64,000 bases of DNA from contig JAEWHP010000006.1 in the NCBI GenBank assembly GCA_023387735.1, forward strand, positions 62,001 to 126,000, read 5' to 3'. Under the pieces are notes generated by a model. The model saw only the letters and a program-made list of their open reading frames with translations, had not been told where the DNA came from and did no database searches. Source of the DNA: Pseudomonadota bacterium. GTDB taxonomy: Bacteria; Pseudomonadota; Alphaproteobacteria; Rhizobiales; Xanthobacteraceae. Position numbers and translations under genes: made by a program. This document shows positions 57,725-64,000 of this stretch, piece after piece (the stretch's first letter is position 1; each line of letters begins with the position of its first letter).

Positions 57725-58699
57725 ATGTTGAAGTTTGTTAAGATGAGCGCATTGGCCGCCTGCGTCGCGGCTCTCGCCGCGCCCGCTATGGCGCAGACGA
57801 AATGGAATCTTCCAGCGGCGTACCCTGCGGATAATCCGCACTCGGTGAACCTGATCGCGTTTGCCAAGGACGTCACCGACGCCACCGGTGGCAAGCTGCA
57901 AATCACCGTGCATCCGGCGGCATCCCTGTTCAAGGCGCCGGAAATCAAGCGCGCGGTCGCGACCGGCCAGGCGCAGGCAGGCGAGGTCCTGATCTCGCTG
58001 CACGAGAACGAAGACCCGATGTTCGGCGTCGACGTCGTCCCGTTCCTGGCGACGAGCTATCCGGCGGCCAAGAAACTGTGGCTCGCGTCAAAACCCGCAA
58101 TCGAAAAGAAGCTCGCATCGCAGGGCCTGATGCTGCTGTTCGCGGTGCCGTGGGGGCCGCAAGGCATTTACGCCAAGAAGGACCTCAACTCCCTCGATGA
58201 CATGAAGGGCCTGAAGTGGCGCGCCTACAATGTCGGCACCTCGCGCATCGCCGAGCTTGTCGGCGCGCAGCCCGTCACCATCCAGGCGGCGGAACTGCCG
58301 CAGGCGCTGGCCACCGGCGTCGTCAACGCCTTCATGACCTCGGGCTCGACCGGCTATGACAGCAAGGCCTGGGAAAGCATGACGCACTTCTATGACACCC
58401 AGGCGTGGATTCCGAAGAACGTGACCTTCGTGAACAAGGCCGCCTTTGACGCGCTCGACAAGCCGACCCAGGAAGCGATCCTCAAGGCGTCGGCCGTCGC
58501 CGAGGAGCGCGGCTGGAAGCTCGCGGAAGAAAAGGCAAAGTGGTATCTCGAACAGCTCAAGGCCAACAAGATGCAGGTGCTGCCGCCGCCTGCCGCGCTG
58601 AAGACGGGGCTCGAGAAAGTCGGGGAGCAGTTGACGGCCGATTGGCTCAAGAAGGCCGGCACGGACGGCGAAGCTGTCATCGCCGGCTACAAGAAGTAG
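57725..58699 (+). CDS. dctP: TRAP transporter substrate-binding protein DctP
   Basis: A 324-residue periplasmic receptor: signal peptide to PAMAQ, then the DctP pattern TKWNLPAAYPADNPHS, GELQ-like GKLQITVHPAASLFKAPEI, and the substrate-binding LKWRAYNVGTSRIAELVGA region with its conserved Arg. Ligands are usually carboxylates or sugar acids. A hairpin separates it from the converging FAH-family gene, whose substrate class (sugar acids) may be what is transported. Confidence 0.95.
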   Translation: MLKFVKMSALAACVAALAAPAMAQTKWNLPAAYPADNPHSVNLIAFAKDVTDATGGKLQITVHPAASLFKAPEIKRAVATGQAQAGEVLISLHENEDPMFGVDVVPFLATSYPAAKKLWLASKPAIEKKLASQGLMLLFAVPWGPQGIYAKKDLNSLDDMKGLKWRAYNVGTSRIAELVGAQPVTIQAAELPQALATGVVNAFMTSGSTGYDSKAWESMTHFYDTQAWIPKNVTFVNKAAFDALDKPTQEAILKASAVAEERGWKLAEEKAKWYLEQLKANKMQVLPPPAALKTGLEKVGEQLTADWLKKAGTDGEAVIAGYKK

Positions 58700-58713
58700 G
58701 ACGATTATTTCTG

Positions 58714-58745
58714 GTAGCGTCCGGCGTTCGATTGCCGGACGCTAC
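58714..58745. terminator. Hairpin between convergent dctP and FAH-family genes
   Basis: The 12-bp stem GTAGCGTCCGGC/GCCGGACGCTAC closes an 8-nt loop. There is no long T-run, but its position between two convergent stops fits a bidirectional terminator. Confidence 0.75.
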
Positions 58746-58764
58746 TGGCTTGATGCGAGCTGTT

Positions 58765-59943
58765 TCACTTGCCTTTCTTGCGGCGCATCAGCGCGGCAAA
58801 GAGCGCCGTGATGCCGAACTCCCACCGCTCGCAGTCGCCGCTGTGGCGCATCCGGTTGGTCAGCCGGCCGAGCCTGGGCGTCGCGACCGTCACCAGGTCG
58901 CCCTCGACATGGGTGAACCCCTGCCCCTTGGCGGCACGATCCTGGATCGGCGCGAACATCGTGCCGAGGAACAGCACAAAACCGTCAGGGTATTGATGGT
59001 TCTCGTTGATGGTTTGCCCGACGATGTCGGCCGGGTCCCGGCTGATCTGGGTCAGCGAGGATGCGCCGTGCAGCACGAAACCTTCCGGCCCCTTCACTTC
59101 CAGCGAGATATCCATCTTCCGCACGTCGTCGAGCGTGAAGCCTGCATCGAAGAAGCGCACGAAGGGTCCGATGGCGCAGGAGGCGTTGTTGTCCTTGGCC
59201 TTGGACAACAGCAGCGCCGAGCGGCCCTCGAAATCGCGCAGGTTGACGTCGTTGCCGAGGCTGGCGCCGACGATGCGGCCGTCGCCCGTCACCACGAGCA
59301 CCACCTCCGGCTCCGGATTGTTCCAGGTCGACTTCGGGTGCAAGCCGGCATCGACGCAGGTGCCGACCGCTGACAGCACGGGCGCCTTGGTGAACACTTC
59401 GGCGTCCGGCCCGATGCCGACTTCGAGATACTGACTCCAGGCATTCTGCGCGACCAGTACTTCCTTGACATGCTGCGCCTCGGCCGAACCCGGTTTCAAC
59501 CGCGAAAGATCGGTGCCGACGATCCGCGTCACCTCGGCGCGAATGGCCGCCGCCGAATCCGGATTGCCGCGCGCCCGCTCCTCGATCACCCGCTCGAGCA
59601 TCGATATCGCAAACGTCACCCCGGCAGCCTTGATCACCTGCAGATCGATCGGGGCGAGCAGCCACGGCTTGGTTGGATCGCGATTGTCCGGCGGCGTGTT
59701 GTTCAACAGGTCCTGCAATGCGCCGATCCGCTCGCCGCGTGCGGCCCGCAGGGCGCCGGCAGGATCGGCCTCGGCAGCGAGCTGGCTGGCGGTCGGGAAA
59801 TCATCTGATATGTCGAACACGCCGTCCTGGCGGATCGCCACCACCGACGGGCTGGCGAGATCAGGACGCCAGACCCGCCCCATCAAGGCGGCAGCGGCGA
59901 AATCGTCAGGCAGAATGAAGGCGGCGTCTGTAGCGATCGGCAT
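58765..59943 (-). CDS. FAH-family enzyme, 2-keto-3-deoxy sugar-acid dehydratase-like
   Basis: A 392-residue protein with a fumarylacetoacetate-hydrolase-fold catalytic half: NNPEPEVVLVVTGDGRIVGAS, GNDVNLRDFEGRSALLLSKA and DNNASCAIGPFVRFF. This subgroup contains 2-keto-3-deoxy-D-arabinonate/xylonate dehydratases and relatives. The metal-binding Glu pair is in the EPEVV motif. It converges with the TRAP operon, suggesting that an imported sugar acid or its product is the substrate. The exact reaction is inferred. Confidence 0.85.
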   Translation of the reverse strand: MPIATDAAFILPDDFAAAALMGRVWRPDLASPSVVAIRQDGVFDISDDFPTASQLAAEADPAGALRAARGERIGALQDLLNNTPPDNRDPTKPWLLAPIDLQVIKAAGVTFAISMLERVIEERARGNPDSAAAIRAEVTRIVGTDLSRLKPGSAEAQHVKEVLVAQNAWSQYLEVGIGPDAEVFTKAPVLSAVGTCVDAGLHPKSTWNNPEPEVVLVVTGDGRIVGASLGNDVNLRDFEGRSALLLSKAKDNNASCAIGPFVRFFDAGFTLDDVRKMDISLEVKGPEGFVLHGASSLTQISRDPADIVGQTINENHQYPDGFVLFLGTMFAPIQDRAAKGQGFTHVEGDLVTVATPRLGRLTNRMRHSGDCERWEFGITALFAALMRRKKGK

Positions 59944-60227
59944 GTGGTGGTCCTCACGGAGTAGCGGCGGCGTGGTCGTGCGGCATCAAAGCGGACCGTT
60001 CGATGGCCCGCAAGCCGCACGGTCTCATCTTCTCAATCTGCGTTGTCCAAGATGGACCGCCGCGAACTTCATCGCAACGCAGCATGCGGAACTGATCGAG
60101 CTCCCGACAGAGCAACTGACGCGGGTATTCACACCATAGTTACTCGATATTCTCTTCAGAGCGGCAAATCTCGCTTCTGCCAAGCATGGTCGCAAATTCG
60201 CTGAACGCGCCCGAGGGATTAAAGAGA

Positions 60228-61034
60228 ATGAAGGACAAGAAAGACATCGTGGAGAACTGGCTGCCGCGCTACACCGGCACGCCTCTCAACGAGTTCGGAG
60301 CATACGTTCTCCTGACCAACTTCGACAATTACGTCGAGTGGTTCGCGACGCAGCAGGGCGCCGTGATCAAGGGCATCGATCGACCGATGCCGAACGTGAC
60401 CTCCGACGGCATCACCCTGATCAATTTCGGCATGGGAAGCCCGAACGCCGCGACCGTGATGGACCTGTTGAGTGCCATTGCGCCCAGGGCCGTGTTGTTT
60501 CTCGGCAAATGCGGCGGCCTGAAACGCAAGAACCAGATCGGCGATCTGATCCTGCCGATTGCCGCCATTCGGGGCGAAGGCACCTCGAACGATTACCTGC
60601 CGCCGGAAGTGCCGGCGCTGCCTGCGTTCGAGCTGCAACGCGCGGTATCGACCATGATCCGCGATCTCGGCTACGACTACTGGACGGGCACCGTCTACAC
60701 CACCAACCGACGGGTCTGGGAACACGACGATCGCTTCAGGGAGTTGCTGCGTCGTACGCGAAGCATGGGGATCGACATGGAGACTGCGACGATCTTTGCT
60801 GCTGGATTTGCCAACCACATTCCGACCGGCGCGCTGCTGCTTGTCTCCGATCAGCCGATGATTCCCGAGGGCGTGAAGACCGAAGCGTCGGATCGAGCCG
60901 TGACCGCCAGCTACATGGAGCGGCACATCGAGATCGGGATTGAGGCCTTGAAGCTGGTGCGGCGCCGGGGCCGCAGCGTCAAGCATCTGCGTTTCGAAGA
61001 CGATTTCGAAGCCGGGCAGAACGAGCCGCAATGA
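60228..61034 (+). CDS. amn: AMP nucleosidase (short form)
   Basis: A 268-residue nucleoside phosphorylase-fold enzyme cleaving AMP to adenine and ribose 5-phosphate. Features: LPRYTGTPLNEFGAYVLLTN, TLINFGMGSPNAATVMDLL, AVLFLGKCGG (phosphate/ribose site), GIDMETATIFAAGF and LLVSDQPMIPEGVKT. It lacks the extra N-terminal domain of E. coli Amn, like many alphaproteobacterial versions. ATG 60228 is chosen; ATG 60186 in frame would add 14 residues. It converges with the TctC gene. Confidence 0.88.
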   Translation: MKDKKDIVENWLPRYTGTPLNEFGAYVLLTNFDNYVEWFATQQGAVIKGIDRPMPNVTSDGITLINFGMGSPNAATVMDLLSAIAPRAVLFLGKCGGLKRKNQIGDLILPIAAIRGEGTSNDYLPPEVPALPAFELQRAVSTMIRDLGYDYWTGTVYTTNRRVWEHDDRFRELLRRTRSMGIDMETATIFAAGFANHIPTGALLLVSDQPMIPEGVKTEASDRAVTASYMERHIEIGIEALKLVRRRGRSVKHLRFEDDFEAGQNEPQ

Positions 61035-61035
61035 G

Positions 61036-62010
61036 CTACTCGCCCTTCAGGCCTGCGGCGCGGATCACCTCGCCCCATTTGCGCGTCTCGTCGTCGATGA
61101 ACCTGGAGAATTCGGCGGCCGTGCCGCCGTTCGCCTCCAGCCCCTGCGCCGCCAGCTTTTGCTTCACCTCGGGATCGGCCAGCGCGCGAATGACTTCCGC
61201 CTGCAGCTTCTCGACGATCGGTTGCGGCGTGGCGACAGGCGCCATGAAACCGTACCAGCCGGACGCCACCACGTTGGCGAGCCCCTGCTCGCGCAGCGTA
61301 GGCGCCTCCGGATAGATCGGGCTGCGCACAGCCGACGCCACGCCCAGCACGCGCAACTTGCCGCTCTGGATGTGCGGCAGGGCGGTGCTGATCGCGGTCA
61401 GCGTGGCATCGAGGCGACCCGCCAGCAGTTCGGTGTAGGCCATGTTGTCGCCGCGGAACGGAACGATCAGGCCCTTGACGCCAGCGTCGCGAAACAGCAA
61501 CTCCGCTGCCAGATGCGGCTGCGAGCCTGCGCCCGGAGAACCGAAGGTCATGCCTTCGGGCTTCGACTTGCCGTAGGCGATCATTTCCTGAACGGTCTTG
61601 AACGGCGCCTGCGCATTGACCACCAGGAACAACGGCGCCATCACAGCCATCGCGACCGGCTGCAAATCCTTGCGGTTGTAGTTCAGCTTCTCGAACAGCG
61701 CTTCGGCGGTCGCAAACGGCGCTGCGGCATAGAGCACCGTGTATCCGTCCGGCGTTGCGCGGGCGACCAGTTCATTGGCGACGCGGGTGCCCGCGCCCGG
61801 CTTGTTCTCGACGATGAACTGCTGGTTCAGTCGGAGCCCGAGTTGTTCGGCGAGAATTCGCAACGAGATGTCGCTGGCGCCGCCGGCCCCATATGGCGAA
61901 ACCAGCCGCACGATCCGCGACGGCCAGTCGCCCTCGGCGCGCGCCTGAAAGACGGAGCCTGCAGCCAGACAGGCGACGGTCCCCAACAAGATTCGGCGTG
62001 TGATGGTCAT
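61036..62010 (-). CDS. Bug/TctC-family periplasmic binding protein
   Basis: A 324-residue receptor with a TRR-type leader (TITRRILLGTVACLAAGSVF) and Bug motifs VRLVSPYGAGGASDISLRIL and ATPDGYTVLYAAAPFATAEA. The TLREQGLANVVASGWYGFMA block is near the end. GGAGG lies 5 nt before ATG. It is an orphan of TctAB and divergent from a LysR regulator, a typical pairing in which the regulator controls the receptor gene. Confidence 0.93.
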   Translation of the reverse strand: MTITRRILLGTVACLAAGSVFQARAEGDWPSRIVRLVSPYGAGGASDISLRILAEQLGLRLNQQFIVENKPGAGTRVANELVARATPDGYTVLYAAAPFATAEALFEKLNYNRKDLQPVAMAVMAPLFLVVNAQAPFKTVQEMIAYGKSKPEGMTFGSPGAGSQPHLAAELLFRDAGVKGLIVPFRGDNMAYTELLAGRLDATLTAISTALPHIQSGKLRVLGVASAVRSPIYPEAPTLREQGLANVVASGWYGFMAPVATPQPIVEKLQAEVIRALADPEVKQKLAAQGLEANGGTAAEFSRFIDDETRKWGEVIRAAGLKGE

Positions 62011-62224
62011 CAGTGCCTCCGCAAATCAGGGGCCGCCGAAGTCAGAAGCAGCCTGGACATCGGTCCCGTTTCTTCCCACCCGTGAGCTCGAGCGTTGGAA
62101 TCGCCGGGCTTCTCATTGCGGCAACGATAGATTTGCGCCGTCTATCGGACAATGTGTATTTTTTGACCTATTTATCGTGATCTCCTATAAGTATCCGCAG
62201 CGATTGACGCCGGAGATTTCCGCG

Positions 62225-63166
62225 ATGGCGATGGATGTGACGCTGCGGCAGCTACGCGCCTACGTGGCCGTGCTGGAGGCAGCGAGTTTTTCCGAAGCGG
62301 CCAAGGCCATGCACCTGTCGCAGGCCGCCCTCAGCGGACTGATCAAGGAGCTCGAGAGCCGCCTCGGCGTCCGCCTGCTGGACCGCACCACGAGGAAGGT
62401 AGCTCCTTCCGCGGTCGGCGAGGCGTTCGAGCCGATGGCGCGGCGCGTACTGGCAAACCTCGATGAAGCCCTCGACAACCTCACCAACCTGAAGGAGCTG
62501 CGCCGCGGGCTGGTGCGCGTCGCCGCGCCCGAGCCGCTGTCCTGCACGCTGCTGCCGGCGCTCATCGCCGGATACGGCGCACAGCATCCAGGCGTGGACG
62601 TGCGGTTCGACGACGTGCCGATCCAGGAGGTGCTGGCGGGCCTCGAGAACGGCAGTACCGATATCGGTTTCGGGCCGGCCGGCGTCGTGCCGGACCAGCC
62701 GGTGGAAGCGCACATGATCTGTGCGGACCCGCTCTGGGTCGCCTTGCGCGGCGACGATCCGCTGGCGAAAGGAAAATCAGTCAGCTGGAAAGACATGCGC
62801 GACCGGCCGCTGATCAACTACATGCCAAACATCGCCATCAACGTGCTGAGCAATGTGCCGTCCCGGAATCATCCGAGAGAACTCTTGCCGGTGCACCGGG
62901 TCAATACCGCGCTTTCCATGCTGCGCGTGCGACAGGGCGCAGTGATCTGCCCGTCAATGGCCGAGCCGCTGGTGCGCGGCTTCGGCCTGACGTTCCTGCC
63001 GCTGCGACAGCCCACAGTCAAATGGAAGGTCGCGATGCTCGCGCGCCGCCGCCCGTCGCTTTCGCCCGCGGTCGAGAGCTTTCTCGCATTCACGCGGGCG
63101 TTCACACCGAAATGGGCGACCGGCGGCATCGACGGCCGCGCGGGCGATACGAAAAAGCGGAGTTGA
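62225..63166 (+). CDS. LysR-family transcriptional regulator
   Basis: A 313-residue regulator. The N-terminal helix-turn-helix is typical (VTLRQLRAYVAVLEAASFSE, AAKAMHLSQAALSGLIKELE, LGVRLLDRTTRKV), followed by a substrate-binding domain (VRVAAPEPLSCTLLPALIAG, DIGFGPAG). GGAG is 9 nt before ATG 62225. It is divergent from the TctC gene at 61036 and probably regulates it. The effector is unknown. Confidence 0.94.
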   Translation: MAMDVTLRQLRAYVAVLEAASFSEAAKAMHLSQAALSGLIKELESRLGVRLLDRTTRKVAPSAVGEAFEPMARRVLANLDEALDNLTNLKELRRGLVRVAAPEPLSCTLLPALIAGYGAQHPGVDVRFDDVPIQEVLAGLENGSTDIGFGPAGVVPDQPVEAHMICADPLWVALRGDDPLAKGKSVSWKDMRDRPLINYMPNIAINVLSNVPSRNHPRELLPVHRVNTALSMLRVRQGAVICPSMAEPLVRGFGLTFLPLRQPTVKWKVAMLARRRPSLSPAVESFLAFTRAFTPKWATGGIDGRAGDTKKRS

Positions 63167-63178
63167 GAAAAACCGCTT

Positions 63179-64000
63179 CTATTCCGCGGCGGTCGCCGAT
63201 CTCTTCGCAACGCGCTCTTCACCGCCGAACACGATACCCTCATAGCCCTTCGCCGCAACGTCGTTGATGGCGGCGACGTATTTCGGCGTGCCGCCATTGT
63301 AGACGAGATAGCGCGTCTTGCCGTGTTCGTGGCCGGGGACGTTGGAATTGTAGCCGGTGAACCACGACTTGGCTTTGCGCATCAGCATGATGGCGTACAT
63401 CTTGGTCACATGCGCGGTCCAGCGCGCCTGCGCCTCGGGCGTTGCTTCGGCCCGCGTGTAGCCGCGAGCCCACATGTATTCGAGCAGGTCCATGCACCAG
63501 CCGACGCCGTTCTCGATGCCGCGCGGAAAATTCGTCGATGCCGACCCGCTCTGCGGTCCGGTCGGCATCAGCAAATTGGGAAATCCGTGCACCATCATGC
63601 CGAGAAATGTCGAAGGCCCATCGCGCCAATTGTCGAACAGTTTTGCTCCACCGGTGCCGGTGATGTCGATCGCGTCGAACGAGCCCGTGATGGCGTCGAA
63701 GCCGGTGGAGTAGACGATGATGTCGAATTCGTAATCGCGCGCGCTGGTTCGCAGGCCCTTCTCGGTCACCCGCTCGATCGGGATCTCGCTGATATCGACG
63801 AGGTGGACGTTGTCGCGGTTGTAGGCTTCGAAGTAGTTGGTCTCCAGCGGCACCCGCTGCACGCCGAAACCATGATCCTTCGGAATCAGCTTTTCTGCTG
63901 TTACCGGGTCCTTGACGCGCCGGCGGATACGGTCGGCGATGTAGGCGGAGAATTCCGCGTTGGCCGCCTCATCGGTGAAGATCTCGCGGAAATTGCTCAG
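63179..64000 (-). CDS. Flavin monooxygenase, Baeyer-Villiger type (5' end outside window)
   Basis: The visible C-terminal 273 residues match FAD/NADPH cyclohexanone-monooxygenase-like enzymes. They show RVPLETNYFEAYNRDNVHLV, the second NADPH-domain motif DIIVYSTGFDAITG with the ATG-like core, FPNLLMPTGPQSGSASTNFP, and a CMDLLEYMWARG helical region. The FAD-binding Rossmann motif would be beyond 64000. Such enzymes turn ketones into esters or lactones. Only the window edge truncates it. Confidence 0.9.
   Translation of the reverse strand: MSNFREIFTDEAANAEFSAYIADRIRRRVKDPVTAEKLIPKDHGFGVQRVPLETNYFEAYNRDNVHLVDISEIPIERVTEKGLRTSARDYEFDIIVYSTGFDAITGSFDAIDITGTGGAKLFDNWRDGPSTFLGMMVHGFPNLLMPTGPQSGSASTNFPRGIENGVGWCMDLLEYMWARGYTRAEATPEAQARWTAHVTKMYAIMLMRKAKSWFTGYNSNVPGHEHGKTRYLVYNGGTPKYVAAINDVAAKGYEGIVFGGEERVAKRSATAAE

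Overview
The window looks like chromosomal DNA of a denitrifying alphaproteobacterium close to Bradyrhizobium/Rhodopseudomonas. The clues are high GC throughout, a FixK-type regulator beside FixJ-like response regulators, an Omp25/31-type porin, an IalB-like protein, orphan Bug/TctC binding proteins and the palindromic repeat families common in that group. This placement is an inference from gene content, not a database match.

1-13 kb is a denitrification block. A truncated nirS (cytochrome cd1 nitrite reductase) is divergent from nirI and apbE/nirX. Converging on these is a probable nine-gene minus-strand operon (11671 down to 4421): a small membrane subunit, a CuA subunit II, a heme-copper oxidase subunit I, heme O synthase, SCO1, a cytochrome b/ferredoxin/MvhD fusion, an unknown anchored protein, a hemerythrin and a cytochrome c. 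Subunit I keeps all metal-ligand histidines but has Gln where oxygen reductases carry the active-site Tyr. With nirS alongside and no norCB in the window, I read it as a CuA-containing nitric oxide reductase system with its own electron-transfer module; this is the most interesting part of the window. A DNR-type Crp/Fnr regulator (12232-13005) follows, and nearly identical 14-bp boxes sit upstream of nirS and of this operon.

13-29 kb holds a UvrD-like helicase and mostly envelope or small-molecule genes: a sulfatase-fold membrane protein, a cytochrome c, an FkbM methyltransferase and an MdoH-like glucosyltransferase. Next come a zinc-type dehydrogenase, a degenerate PTPS/QueD-like protein, a GT4 glycosyltransferase, a methyltransferase and a RibD-like reductase, which look like one uncharacterised pathway. 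Polytopic membrane proteins and a HAD phosphatase complete the region.

29-36.6 kb is a catabolic island: two orphan TctC/Bug proteins, a lactonase-like metallo-beta-lactamase, a CMD-family protein, an MmgE/PrpD protein, a 3-hydroxyisobutyrate-dehydrogenase-like enzyme, an SDR and a GntR regulator. 36.6-39.7 kb is gene-poor and decayed: a frameshifted membrane protein gene and a fossil joining the start of a flagellar regulator (ftcR-like) to the end of fliI.

39.7-54 kb is an anaerobic-regulation block. napEFDABC (periplasmic nitrate reductase) is followed by envelope genes (DUF2950, a DUF3300/repeat/S74-chaperone fusion and two paralogous secreted proteins) with FNR/FixK boxes at 44313, 47428 and 49423. 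Then come two response regulators, a FixK-like regulator and three related 18-bp palindromic sites. 54-64 kb carries an outer-membrane protein, small secreted proteins, a TRAP transporter (dctQMP) facing an FAH-family enzyme, an AMP nucleosidase, a TctC/LysR pair and a truncated flavin monooxygenase.
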